NCBI RefSeq assembly: GCF_036323735.1
Contig: NC_086021.1
Location: 160,936,976 to 161,000,975, forward strand
Source of the DNA: Rattus norvegicus
Lineage: Eukaryota; Chordata; Mammalia; Rodentia; Muridae
DNA length: 64,000 nt
Reading direction: 5' to 3'
The translations under genes were made by a program, and so were the position numbers. Positions 12,614 to 24,573 of the stretch are shown here, one piece after another. Each line of letters starts with the position of its first letter. Positions within the stretch are counted from its first letter, which is position 1. The notes beneath the pieces were generated by a model that did not search any database, was not told the origin of the DNA, and saw nothing but the letters and a program-made list of their open reading frames with translations.

Positions 12614-15145
12614 GTAAGTTATCCCCCACACCCCACTCTGTGCTCCCCCTGACTTTTGTTTGCTAAGAAAGTACTTCAAGGTCCCTGATAATCCCGGAAT
12701 CACAAAAATGGAAACTTTATAACTCTCGCGCTGGGTCAGACCATTGGAGGAGGAAAGGGTGTTAAAAAAAAAAAAAAATCCAAGCAGAAAAGAATGTCAC
12801 AGTGGGAGAAAAGCTTGATGATCCCAATTCACTGCGATGTGCACATCTAATCTGGCTTCAATTCTTGTTTAAGGAAATAAGAAACAGGTATAAGAGAGAA
12901 CTGTTGAAAAGGTTGTAAGCTTCATGCTTATGATTTTGGTAACAAGTGTTCGAAAAGAATAGAGAATGCTTCAGATAAGGGTGGCTTTTGGAGGTTAAAA
13001 CAGCTTCGTCCCGAAAACGAAAACTGACAGATGAGGACAGAAGCCAAGTCACAGAAGGTCTGAGCAAGTTGTACAAGGCCCGTGAAGGACAGGGCTTAGG
13101 ACTGCATGTGTTTGACGATCAAAGGTCATTCTTTGTTAAAAATCTCCCAGGCTATGCCGATCTACTCACAGTAATCTTTACCAGAACAAGCAGGAATGTC
13201 TGATAGAGGCAATTATTTGTGGTTTTGCTAACTCTGCTAGGATATAAAGACTTGGGGAAATGGAGTCATGACAAGAATCAAGATTCATTTAAATCAGCCT
13301 AGGTTGGTTTGTCTAGTCCTTACCTTCATGCTACACAGAAGCAGAATTGAATGACTCTGAAAGCCATCCTCCTGGCTTTCAACTACCAAGTCCCAGAAGC
13401 CTACACCAGTGAAGAGAGAAGTGTCAGGAGAGGACAGCCTCTTGTCCTCCAAGGCTAGCCAGGACTCAAGGCACAATGGGACCCCTCTGCAAATCACTTG
13501 TCTCTTGATTTAAAAGGCTGCAATGTCTGCGGAGACTGGACTCCAAACAGCGCAGATCTTATAAGGAGGGGAGTCACCGGGGACCCCAGGCTATGTGTGC
13601 TGCATCACAGGCTATCATGGTATAAACTCTACTATTGCTGAACATGTGTGTGGGACATGTAGGACTGACAAAAAGATAGGCAAGCGGAAGGAAGACATAA
13701 CCTCATAATCTGAGACCCTGAGTATCCAGGGAGATGCCACAGAAACATCCAAAGTGAGTCAAGTGAAATAGTTACTGGTTTACGGTAAACAATGAATGGA
13801 AACCTTCCCTCTCCTCCATGATGAAAATAACCATATAATGAAGATACTCTTAGAACCCACCACTAATACCAAATCAGACAGCAGAGGCCATTTCAACTGC
13901 CACAGCTCTAAACCAGTTTGGACATTGTCTGGGACTGTCATACTCCTCAGTACTCTCCCTCCTCAGGGAGAGCTGAAAGAATGAATCAGATCCTTAAGTG
14001 GCAAATTACTACGTTAAGCTTAGAGTCTCATTGCCTTGGGCTAAGAGTTTGCCTGTAGCTTTTGCTTGGAATCCCCACATCCCTCAGAAGGACCTCACAC
14101 TCTCCCTTAGGCTGTACGGATTGCCCCACTTGAGAAGGGCCTTACCACGTGGAAACTATGTGCTGGGCCTCTCCCTCAGTTTGCTTTCTCTTAGATGACA
14201 AGACCTGCCTGCTCTGACCAGTCACTCAAATGTCCAGCCCATGCCTCCCAGTCTGGGGACTGAACAACCATAAAAATCTAAAAAGAGAACCAATTGGAAT
14301 GGACACTGGCGGGGCCCCTTCGTGTGCTGTTAGCCAGGGAAACCGAGGTCTGGATAGCCTGAGAGAAGTTGGACATATTACCCCTGACTGCTGACAGCAC
14401 TGCCTGGGGAAATTGGTGGATCCTACCACAAGGAGACCTTTTGAAATGAGGACTATGAAAGACTTGGCTTTAGCCTTTTTATTCTGCGGAAAGATGATGG
14501 GAAACTTAGTGACTGATGTAAGAAAAACAACCTTTGCACTAACTGTTCAATTTGGTCCATGTCTGGTCACACACTATTGAACCCAGAAACCCAGAGATTC
14601 CCAAGGTTGATCACGGGGAGTAGAAACTTAAGATATAAAGCAGACCGTAGAGGTTGGAACTGGGGTGAGGGAGAGTAGTGAATGAAGGGTTAGGATGGGT
14701 TGAATACTGTCAGTGCCTTCCATAAGAGTGACTGTTACACCTGCCCAGGAGGGGACCAGAAACTTGGGTGGTCCTGGTCCCTTCCAAAGGACCACAGTGG
14801 TCCTAGGGATACAATGCATGCTCTTCCTTTTCATCTTGTAAGTCCATTTCCTCTGTCTTCCCAACCACCTAGGAACTTAGGCAGAAACCCCGGAATTATT
14901 TCACCTCTCTTGTTAAGAACCAATTATTCCTCATGCCTTGAAAGATGAGGAGAGAAATTGGAATTCTTGGGAATGTGTGCCTTTGAGATAGCATGTGCTA
15001 CCCCGTGTGTTGCCAGGGGAGCAGCCTGGTGGTATATGTAGGACCATTAATAGAAACCTCACAGGCCAATTGGACTAGGCCCTGTACTTTGGTCTGATTG
15101 GCTGGCACTTTTACTATTGCACACGCTTTCATTGGGAAGGGTGCA
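12614..15145. other. Non-coding DNA, nothing recognised
   Basis: I see no gene, young SINE or microsatellite in this 2.5 kb. ORFs are short and unfamiliar. Confidence 0.4.
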
Positions 15146-15147
15146 TC

Positions 15148-15300
15148 TAAGCTGGACAGTGATGGCACAAGCTTTTAATCCCAGCACAGAGGAGACAGAG
15201 GCAGACAGCTATGAGTTCAAGATCAGCCTGATCTATCTATAAAGCAAGTTCCTGGACAGTCAAGGCTACACAGAGAAACCCAGTCTAGAAAAGAAAAGCA
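15148..15300 (+). repeat. B1 SINE
   Basis: It has TTTTAATCCCAGCACAGAGG, GAGTTCAAGATCAGCCTGAT, AGTCAAGGCTACACAGAGAA and an A-rich tail. Confidence 0.9.
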
Positions 15301-16359
15301 GAGGATGAGTGTTTCTGGCTGAAGAATGGCCCTCTGACATTCTACTAGAGGGTCAAGAGGAGTCTCTGATGAGTTTTAAGGCTAGGAACCAAATAGCAGG
15401 ATTTGAGTTAGTACTACTCTGAGCTCCTACTATAAATTAGAATGTAGACTGATAAAAATATAAAGACTGGATCTATACATGTACCGAGTTATACTAGGGA
15501 GCTCTATCAAGGGTACAAATGACTGATCATCAGTGGGATGGTATGGGAAAACAGTCCAGCTGTAGACAGGACGTTAGCAGAAAAGGGTGGCGTCCATGTG
15601 ATGATAGTGGTCAGTGTTGTACTTTCACTCTTAATGACACAGCTCCTGGTGACACAATTATAAAGGCTCCTTTGGGGACTCTCTCCTCGGTTAACCAGTT
15701 GGGAAGGATTCTTTTTCTAATATAGGGGAATGAGGGCTTGGAAGATGGAGAGGAATTATAACTTCACTTCTCAACTCCCTTAATAGCAGCAGCTGGGTAC
15801 TGTGTGAGCCCGTGCACACGACAGCTAATCCAAAGACTCGTTGAAAACAACTATATTTGGCAAAACTCCTATATCATATCAAAATAATGTTATCGGTGAG
15901 TAGCTCAGAACAGGAAGGCCAAGCAATGCTGACTAAATTGGAAGAAGAAATATATAAACAGGGGGAGGGGGAGCTGTGGGAAATACAAACGAAATGTACA
16001 GTCTGTTCTATCAGGCTAAGTGAGGCAAACATTCTACTTAGAAAAAAAGAAAGAAGCCACTTGGCAGAAATTCAAGTTCCTCTGGGGTCAGCACTTCCTG
16101 AAACCAAAATATATGTTTATTTCATTTCTCCTCCACATTAGCCAATTATCCTGAGGTGAGTAACATTCAAACCGACTGTGAAGACTACCCATCACGGCAT
16201 CTTCTGAATATTGTGTCTTTAAAATGCATTATCTGTTTATAAATACAAGAAATTCTTATTAAAAAAAATAAGGAAATGAACGGAAAGAAAGTTCCAGAGG
16301 TCAACCCCTGGTTATCCTCAAGCACCACCTACTTTGGTGTTTTGAGACTGACTGTTTTC

Positions 16360-16440
16360 CTTTGAGGGTGCTTGGGATTGAACTCAGGTCTTCACACTTG
16401 TTCAAAAGCAGTTTACCAACTGAGCCACCTCACCAGCCCT
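16360..16440 (-). repeat. tRNA-derived SINE fragment (B2/B3-like), antisense
   Basis: GGATTGAACTCAGGTCTTCA followed by CAACTGAGCCACCTCACCAG is the reverse complement of the tRNA-like head of B2/B3. Confidence 0.75.
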
Positions 16441-16639
16441 CAGATGCTGACAGTTCAGCGAGCTTTTCTCCAGCTGCTAGTCACGGCTGAGCTAAAACTA
16501 GAAAGCACCAGAGCAGCCGAGGTCCCTAACCTAACCAGACAGCTGAAGGGTAAACAATGACTACAACTAACCCAGTGTCTTCCTGGCCCCAAGCTGACAG
16601 AAGCTAAAAGGTAAATTCAGGGTGATAAATGCAGATATT

Positions 16640-16741
16640 ACACACCCTTTAACACATGAGTTAATACACACCCTTATATACTCGAGTTAACACACACCCT
16701 TACATACACGAGTTAACACACACCCTTACATACACGAGTTA
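16640..16741. repeat. 26-bp minisatellite, about 4 units
   Basis: Units of the form (AC)4 CCTTACATACACGAGTTA occur at 16664-16689, 16690-16715 and 16716-16741, with a shorter unit before. The last two are identical. It stops abruptly at GGGTAC. Confidence 0.9.
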
Positions 16742-17054
16742 GGGTACATACAAAATGGCCTTTGACTGGCTACAGAATTAAACCACGGATACTAAATGCA
16801 GTTATTTCTTCTTCTGTCAGCCTGAGGAGATGGAGTGATGCTTACATGCCCCATAAAAGTTTAACTGGCTGCAGACCTCAGGCCTTTCCAAAAGATATAG
16901 TGTGGGACCTAGGGAGTCTCTCGTTCTGATAAGGCCACCAATCCCACTGAGATGCTAAATATTTTAAATTCAGACTCCACTTTAGAGAACCTGACCTGAG
17001 TTTAAATCCAGGTAAACTAAGAGGCTGGCACCTACTAGCACTAGTTTCCAAGTT

Positions 17055-17731
17055 GCCCCCCCAACAAAACCCAAGCCTAGCTCCAGTCTCTAGGCTAATC
17101 CCCAACAAGACCAGCGTCTCAGGGCTGGAGAGATGGCTCAGCGGTTAAAGAGCACCCGACTACTCTTCCAGAGGTCCTGAGTTCAATTCCCAACAACCAC
17201 ATGGTGGCTCACAACCATCTGTAAGGAGATCCAATGCCCTCTTCTGGTGTGTCTGAAGACAGCTACAGTGTACTTATATATAATAAATGAATAAATTAAA
17301 AAAAAAAGACCAACGTCTCCAGGTTACACCCTCAATAAGACCAGCGTCTCCAGGTTATTCCCCCTACAAATCTGCACCCCATGTTACAAGCCCACCCCCT
17401 GCCTAATGACCACCAATGCAGAGGGGAGCAGAAGTTAAGTTTAACTTGGCTCCCGGCACCAGCCAATTGTGTTAAAGGCCACAGGAGCTGTCCAATCAGA
17501 TGCTTGCACACTCACCCCCAACTTGCTGCTTACTATAAAGCCTTGCCCCATAGGCATTCGGGGCTCCCCCACCACCAAAACCATCCTGCGTGACAATGGT
17601 GCGCTGGAAGGGTGGCCTGGCCTGAGATAGCTCGAATAGAATAAAGACCCTGTTGTGAGTTGCATCAGATCGGCTCCTGTCTGTTTTGGGGGAACCACTA
17701 ATATTTCCCTGGCACTACACCACCATAAAGG
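17055..17731 (+). mobile_element. LTR-like unit (probable solo ERV LTR) with promoter and poly(A) signals
   Basis: After a repeated GACCAGCGTCTCCAGG motif the unit shows CCAAT at 17492-17496, TATAAA at 17534-17539 and AATAAA at 17640-17645, with GTTGTGAGTTGCATCAGAT and GGCTCCTGTCTGTTTTGGGG after the signal. Order and spacing are those of a retroviral U3-R-U5. No gag, pol or env sequence is adjacent. Ends and target duplication are not settled. A B2 SINE interrupts the U3 part. Confidence 0.5.
17122..17308 (+). repeat. B2 SINE inserted in the LTR-like unit
   Basis: GGGCTGGAGAGATGGCTCAG, TCCTGAGTTCAATTCCCAAC, GTGTGTCTGAAGACAGC and an AATAAA-containing A-rich tail. The host motif GACCAGCGTCTC (GACCAACGTCTC after it) lies on both sides, as expected for a target duplication. 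Confidence 0.95.
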
Positions 17732-18166
17732 CCCCATACTCAGAACCTTCTCTAACCCTAATCCTTTCCTATAGGACCCATCTCAAGGAGCCGTCACATC
17801 AGGGAGTCAGAGCCTTGCCATAGGAATTTAAAGGAATACAAACAGCCAGTCTATACACAGGATGCCGGTCTGGATCTCCTCAAACCCTAGTTGAGAGAGA
17901 ACATGCAATGCGCGTATGGACTGGAATCTGCTATGCCAGATGCCGAGACAGGATGACCCATGTCTCCCAGCAAACAGTCCTGGGGAGGTGAGGCACAGGC
18001 TGGCAGCTGAGGGGTGCAGGAGGAGGAGAAACACATGAGTCTGAGCATCTGAAGGGAGCTGGTCCCCTCAGCTCCCCACCGGGACCATCGCATTGCAAAG
18101 GCAGAGATGAAGGTTGAAATCTGCAAGTCCAAGAGTCTTATTATTTATTTCATCTTTATTCCTATT

Positions 18167-18379
18167 GGGCTGGAGAGATGGCTCAGCAGCTAAAAGCACT
18201 GGCTGCTCTTGCAGAGGACGCAGGTTCGATTCCTATCGCCCATCAGTTTCAAGAGATACAACACCCTCTGACCTCTGAGGCACCAGGCACACGTGTCAGG
18301 CGCAGGCAAACACACAGGCAAAGCACCGATACACGTAAAGTGAAAATAAAAGTTGAACGCCTTTATTTATGTGACTGTG

Positions 18380-18430
<51 letters not shown>

Positions 18431-18576
18431 CCCGCGTGTGTGGGTGTCTGAAGAGGGCTGAAGAGGACGTTGCACTCTTGGATCTGGAGATATAGGCATT
18501 TGTGTGCCACCTGACAGAGCCTCTAAGAGCGGAACTCAGGTCTACCGCCAAAGCTGCCTCACCAGCCTAGCCCCAT
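18167..18576. repeat. Two B2/B3-like SINEs in opposite orientation around a (TG)n tract
   Basis: A plus-strand copy (GGGCTGGAGAGATGGCTCAG, CAGGTTCGATTCCTATCGCC) occupies 18167-18360. A pure (TG)n follows at 18382-18429. An antisense copy (GAACTCAGGTCTACCG, GCTGCCTCACCAGCC) ends at 18576. Confidence 0.8.
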
Positions 18577-20450
18577 AGTTTTAAGCTGTGGCAGATGATA
18601 TTTACAGGGCTCCCAGGGTTAATTAAATTAAATCTGCTTAAGTAATGCAGAGCAAAGCTCAACTAAGAAACCTTAGTTCACCGGAGGAGCCGGTGGATCC
18701 CGGGTGTGGTGATCACAAGCTACTCCAGTCTGGGAACACCAGGCTCAACACACAGAGAAGCCAAAGCACGTGAAGGAGAGGTGGGCCTGCCTGTCTACAC
18801 AGAGCAGGTGTCCAAAGCAGGAGGGGACAGATGGCAAGGGCTAGACAGGGAGGCTTGCTCCTTCCCTAGGGCTATGGGGGAAGGTTCTCCCCTCCCCCAC
18901 CCTCGGCCCACATCAGGGGAGAGGCTGGGGGTCAGAGGCTGCCCTGACAGATGGGATTTTGCAAAGGAAGGGGGCTCAGAGGGGAAGATGCCCCAGCCCG
19001 CTAACCTCTCATGAAAGAAAACTGCTTTGTCCCTTATGCCTTCCCTAGCCCCAGATGGCGGGGCCAGGAGGGAGAAACCGCAAGGCACAGAGAAAGTAGC
19101 CCCTCCCCCATCAGAAGTTCACGGCCTAGGGACAGAGTCGTAGAAGCCTGACACCTGAGACCTTGTACACTATTCCCCACCCCCACACAAAGCTCAGGCC
19201 TTTCAACTTGAACCACCCCTTTGTGGCACATGCTAATCAAACCCAAGTGAGCTCAGCTCTGCTTACTGCTTCAGGCTTGCAGTCCACAGATCTGCTCAAC
19301 CTCAGCCCCCTGGTACAGACTCCCCTCCTGCATCCTACCAGAACACTGCTACTCAGTGCCTGCCCCTAGCCCTCTCCTTTGAGCCTCAAGCACTGGCAGG
19401 CTCCTGTGACCATTTGTTCCCTATCCTAAACCTTCCATTGGCCTCTGTGTCTCTCCCCTGCCTCTCTTTCACTTCCACTTAAACAGTTGCCGAATTCCCT
19501 AAACTCTCACGGATGACACCTGTGGTCCCTTATCTTCCTGTCCTCTTAGTTGTCCCAACCTCCTGTACCCCACGCAGGGGTCTAGCCTGCCCCTCCCTGC
19601 CTATAGGACTGCCCAGCACACAGTGGGTACCCCACAAATATCCTTAAGGGAAGCAACAGCTTGTGGAGGAGGCGAAGGCCAAACACCCATCCCAGAGAGG
19701 CAGATTCATCCGCTGAAAAGGTGAGATGCAAACAAGTATCATTCACGCCTTCAGGAAATGGCGTGTGCGCCTATTGCGCTGGGCTTAGCCACTTTGTCGC
19801 CCTCAGATGTCCATGTTCACACCCAAGGCCGGGGGTTTTACCCAGGCCACAACACGGTGACAACAGAAAGCCTCAGGCCTGGAGGAGGCGAGACTTCTGA
19901 AGAGCCTGAAGGAGTGGGATTGGATCAGTGCCCTGAGCTATGATTTCTCTCTTTTCTGAACAAAACCAGAACATGGGAAGGCCCACACCCTCCAGACTCC
20001 CGCAGCCTCCACAGGGCCTGTAGGAAATTCCCAGGAAGAATCTCAGAGGCCACTGTCACCTCTTCCCTAAGGGCAGGGGCCACCTCCTACCCCTCAGACC
20101 TCAGAGGAAGGACTCCTTCCTGATGGCATCCTTCGAACACTGCTTAAGGTTACCCTGCTGACCTCATCTCCCTGCAAGAGTCGGAGCAGGATCCATCCAC
20201 AGGGTGCACTGTGTCAAGCTCACTGTTACCGCAAAGCTCTTGTCAACCAGAAACCACCTTTGAAGGACAGCAGGAGAATAAGTTGTGTCAGCTCTTGGTC
20301 AAGGCAATGGTTTCAAAGCTGCAGGCTAAGGTGTCTGGCGAGAAAAAGTCCCCACACCTCTAGCTTGCAGAAAGAACTTCCGAAAGAGGCAACAGAGACA
20401 TGCGGATGCTGGGAGAGCCAGGGTGACAGACGTGTGGTCCTTTTTTCTTT
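18577..20450. other. Non-coding DNA, nothing recognised
   Basis: No gene, SINE or long tandem repeat is recognised in this stretch of largely unique sequence. Confidence 0.4.
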
Positions 20451-20451
20451 T

Positions 20452-20640
20452 TTATTTATTTTATGTATGTGAGTACATTGTAGAGTGAGTACACTGTAGC
20501 TGTCTTCAGACACACCAGAAGAGGGCATCGGATCCCATTACAGATGGTTGTGAGCCACCATGTGGTTGCTGGGATTTGAACTCAGGACCCTCTGGAAGAG
20601 CAGTCAGTGATCTTAACCACTGAGCCATCTCTCCAGACCC
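20452..20640 (-). repeat. B2 SINE (antisense)
   Basis: ACACTGTAGCTGTCTTCAGA, CACCAGAAGAGGGCATCGGA and ACTGAGCCATCTCTCCAG are in antisense order. CCAGAAGAGGGCAT is the CTCF-like motif known from rodent B2. Confidence 0.95.
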
Positions 20641-20654
20641 TAGACATATGATCC

Positions 20655-21905
20655 TTTCTTCCCCCTTTTTTTAAATTTTTATTGGTCATTTTATTTATTG
20701 ACATTTAAAATATTATCCGTCTTCCCAGTGTCCACACCACAAACCTCCATTCCCTCTGTCTCTATGAGTGCTTCCCACCCACCCACCCTCCTCACTGATC
20801 TGGCGTCCCCCTTATTAATTTCAGCTGGTCTTACTTTTTTTTTATCTTTATTAACTTGAGTATTTATTTACATTTCGATTATTATTCCCCTTCCCAGTTT
20901 CCGGGCCAACATCCCCCTAACCCCTCCCCCTTCCCTTCTAGATGGGCTTCCCCTCCCCATCTTCTCCCCATTACCTCCCTCCCCCCAACAATCACGTTCA
21001 CTGGGGGTTCAGTCTTGGCAGGACCAAGGGCTTCCCCTTCCACTGGTGCTCTTACTAGGCTATTCATTGCTACCTATGAGGTCAGAGTCCAGGGTCAGTC
21101 CATGTATAGTCTTTGGGTAGTGGCTTAGTCCCTGGAAGCTCTGGTTGGTTGGCATTGTTGTACATATGGGGTCTCGAGCCCCTTCAAGCTCTTCCAGTCC
21201 TTTCTCTGATTCCTTCAATGGGGGTCCCGTTCTCAGTTCAGTGGTTTGCTGCTGGCTTCGCCTATGTATTTGCTGTATTCTGGCTGTGTCTCTCAGGAGA
21301 GATCTACATCCGGTTCCTGTGGGCCTGCACTTCTTTGCTTCATCCATCTTATCTAGTTTGGTGACTGTATATGTATGGGCCACATGTGGGGCAGGCTCTG
21401 AATGGGTGTTCCTTCTGCCTCTGTTCTAAACTTTGCCTCCCTATTCCTGCCAAGGGTTTTCTTGTTCCCCTTTTAAAGAAGGAGTGGGGCTGGAGAGATG
21501 GCTCAGCGGTTAAGAGCACTGACTGCTCTTCCAGAGGTCCTGAGTTCAATTCCCAGCAACCACATGGTGGCTCACAACCATCTGTAATGAGGTCTGATGC
21601 CCTCTTCTGGCCTGTAGGTGCACATGCAGGCAGGAAGCTGCGTGATGTATACATAATAAATAAATAGATTTAAAAAAAAAAAAAGGAGTGAAGCACTCGC
21701 ATTTTGGTCATCCTTCTTGAGTTTCATGTGTTCTGTGCATCTAGGATAATTCAAGCATTTGGACTAATATCCACTTATCAGTGAGTGTATACCATGTGTG
21801 TTTTTCTGTGATTGGGTTACCTCACTCAGGATGATATTTTCCAGTTCTATCCATTTGCCTATGAATTTCATAAAGTCATTGTTTTTGATAGCTGAATAAT
21901 GTGGT
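20655..21905 (-). mobile_element. Rodent LINE-1 3' end, antisense, 5'-truncated
   Basis: Two antisense L1 3' segments are joined (20655-20834 and 20835-21905). The longer has AACAATCACGTTCACTGGGG, CTCAGGAGAGATCTACATCC, GGCCACATGTGGGGCAGGCT and ATTGGGTTACCTCACTCAGG, standard for the rodent L1 ORF2 end and 3' UTR in reverse. It is truncated at TGATAGCTGAATAAT. A B2 interrupts it. Dead element. Confidence 0.9.
21487..21676 (+). repeat. B2 SINE nested in the L1
   Basis: A complete B2 head and A-rich tail, flanked on both sides by the L1 word AAGGAGTG, which is the target duplication. Younger than the L1. Confidence 0.95.
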
Positions 21906-23130
21906 GCCCTGCAAGCCTGAAAGGATTCCAGAAGACAGACATCATGGCTGGTTCTGGATAATGACTGAACTGGACAAGAGGAGACAAGAGCAGGAGATCG
22001 AGCAAGGTAGGAAAACTTTCTGCCCGTCTCCAGAACATCTCAGTGCTGGGTATCCCTCCGTGTCTGAGGCCCCTTCCCCTGGAACCCCTGATTCTCCACC
22101 CTGAAGATGGCTCCTGGTGCTTTGAGCGCCTTGCTCTACACCATGTGTCCCTGCACAGGAGACTGAGCTAGAAAAAGGTGCAGCTCAGCTGTTCCCCCTG
22201 GAGACCAAACGATGTCACAGTGAGCTAGGAAGTGCTGTGCTACAGGGCACAGCTTTCCTTCCTAGCTCACACAAAGGCGGACACTTCTGTCTTCCCCCTT
22301 TGACTGGCAGAGACTCTGAGGGCCAGGTTGTCCCCACGCTACCCAGATCCCGTCTCACTGTCTGTCTCTCACAGAGGAAAGATGGCCAGAACACAGAAAG
22401 GTAGTAAGGCCCGGCACTAGACGGTGAAGGGCAGGGTCCCCGTCCACTGTCTTGGATGGCTTTGGTACCAGTAAGATAGGATTCTCCTCCTTAGTTGTGT
22501 CCCTCTGCATGGCCACTTCAGAGACCATGCCCTGCTCAGGTAGGAGTCCCAATTGTCCTCACCTCTTCCCTCTCCTTTACCCACACATCCAATCTTTAAA
22601 CATGTGTGAGCCTGGCCTCCAGCAGCTGAGTCATTGCTCCAGTCCCTTTAAACAGGTCTTACGATACAGTTCCTTCTGGTGCTGTAGAATTGGGATGTGG
22701 CCGTCTGCTTGTGCCTCAGATAGAACCCAGAGTCAAAGCCATTCCAGACAGAACCTCTGCCACTGAACTATATGCCTTGCCCACGTTTTCTGGAGGTATA
22801 TTTAGCACTGGCTGGCCTTGGACTGGAGATCCTCCTGCACCTACCTCCCAGGTCTAACAAGCACGCACTATAATACCTGCTACTGTTTGTTGTCTGACGA
22901 GCATGAACCAGGTCCTAGGACCTCAGCCACGAACAGAACAAACATGGTCCCTAACTGTCTCCCCAACACTAGTGGGGAGACAGACCCTAAACAGGATGCA
23001 GGAATGGACACACAGTACACCATAAAGGGCATTGTACAAAATTCCAGAGCATCTCAACCAGGTAAGCACTGGGACAGGGTTACTTTAGTGAAGCAGTCAC
23101 TCCTAGAGGCAAGAATAAGTAGAGAAACCA
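21906..23130. other. Non-coding DNA with one worn SINE pair
   Basis: At about 22690-22885 a tRNA-type antisense piece (CTCTGCCACTGAACTATATG) is followed by an antisense B1 piece (GGCTGGCCTTGGACTGGAGA). Nothing else is recognised. Confidence 0.4.
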
Positions 23131-23275
23131 AGGGGGTAAGGGATACACACCTTTAATCCCAGCATTTGGGAAGTGGATGCAGGCAGGCAGATCTCTGAGT
23201 TCAAGGCCAGTCTGGTCTGCGGAGTCAGTTCCAGGACAGCCAGGGCTACACAGAGAAACCCTGTCTTGTGCTGGG
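23131..23275 (+). repeat. B1 SINE
   Basis: CCTTTAATCCCAGCATTTGG, GAGTTCAAGGCCAGTCTGGT and GGCTACACAGAGAAACCCTG, near full length. Confidence 0.95.
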
Positions 23276-24470
23276 GGTGGGGAGGTTAGCAGGCCCTGAA
23301 TATGCTGAGGAAGGAGCCATGTGGCTGCCCGAGGAAATGGCCTGTGAAGGAACAGAGAATGTGAAGGTCCTGACCCAGGAAATAAGTTTGTCAAACGGCG
23401 CAAACTTCAAGGAAGCCATTAAGGAGCTGCGTGGAACCTGAGGCAGGGAGGGAAGAGAAACCACCCAGCTTTCTGGGGACAAGTTAGCAGGAAGCTGGTT
23501 GTCTGACAGGGCGGTGAGGTACTGTGCAGAGAAAGGATAGGCAAACAGCATCCCTAGGGCTGAGTCTCAAGTGAAGGGGAGAGATGGCAGGGCAGTGAAC
23601 CAAGAGATTGCCACCTTCTGTCAGGCCATGAACGAGGCTGAGTGCGTGGGTCCTACCGCATCTCTGGAGGGGTCAGTCCGACGCGCAGTCCACAGGGAAG
23701 ATTTTAATTCTATTTGAGGGAAGACATCATCCACCCCAGGTCTCCTCTACCAGCTCCATGGCCCTTCTCAAGTCCTCCAGACAGCGCCACCTGGTGGCAA
23801 CTTCTTGAAGCTGCAAGCACTTAAATTCTCTGCGCAAGTAGTCGGGGTCAAGTTTGCCCTTGATCTCTCAGCCCTGGCCTCATCCAAACTAACACTTTCA
23901 CCTGCTCACACCCTCCCGCGGTGCGGGCTTGGCTTGCGCAGCAGTCACTCCGGGTACTACCAAGCGCCCCCCCCCCCGCCATTTATTGCTCCTCACTAGC
24001 CCTTCCCCGTGAGTGAGGAGTCTGACTCAGCAAAGAGAGCGGTATTTCCACGCTCCTTTACTCCTCGAATCCAGCCTTTTGCTGGGCTGCAGAGGTGTGT
24101 ACAAGTGTCCATCCCCGCCTGCACACTCGGGATCAGCGCTCTGCCCCACCCCATTCCTCAGACTTGGTTGGAGGGCGTATAACCCCTTACCTATGATCTG
24201 TATGTATGCGATTCCCTCCACCTCTAATCCCTGGCGTGCCTAACACAGGTGTGTCCAACTTTTTAACACTGAGACAGGATACTGTCATCTACAGAGAACC
24301 GCGCAATAGACGTACCAAAAATATTAAAATCTCATCGTGTAATTTTACAGTTTTGTGTCAAGCCCTATCAACAGCTACATTTAGTCACATTTAGCAGACA
24401 CGCCTGCTAATTGTAGATAGTTTTCACTGAAGCATAAAGGGACCTGTCACCTCCCTTGACCCGTGTGCTG
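23276..24470. other. Largely unique DNA with a C-run
   Basis: It contains the CTCF-like site at 23.79 kb and a short poly-C at 23969-23977. No gene is recognised. Confidence 0.4.
23787..23800 (+). promoter_or_regulatory. CTCF-like motif, near-palindromic
   Basis: CCACCTGGTGGCAA matches the CTCF core at most positions. Because the CCACCTGGTGG core is palindromic, orientation is ambiguous. It could also be an E-box-like site. Confidence 0.35.
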
Positions 24471-24471
24471 A

Positions 24472-24573
24472 GACCTTTTTTCTTTTTTTCTTTTTTTCAG
24501 AGCTGGGGACCGAACCCAGGGCCTTGCGCTTGCTAGGCAAGCCCTCTACCACTGAGCTAAATCCCCAACTCCC
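24472..24573 (-). repeat. ID element (antisense)
   Basis: T-rich stretch, then GAGCTGGGGACCGAACCCAG and CCACTGAGCTAAATCCCCAA, the reverse complement of the ID body. Flanking CTGAGACCTTTTTT / CTGAGACCTTTTTTGA words are the likely target duplication. Confidence 0.95.

Noticed and set aside
16736..16746. Telomere-like GTTAGGGT
   Set aside because: Single occurrence at the edge of the 26-bp minisatellite; no TTAGGG array.
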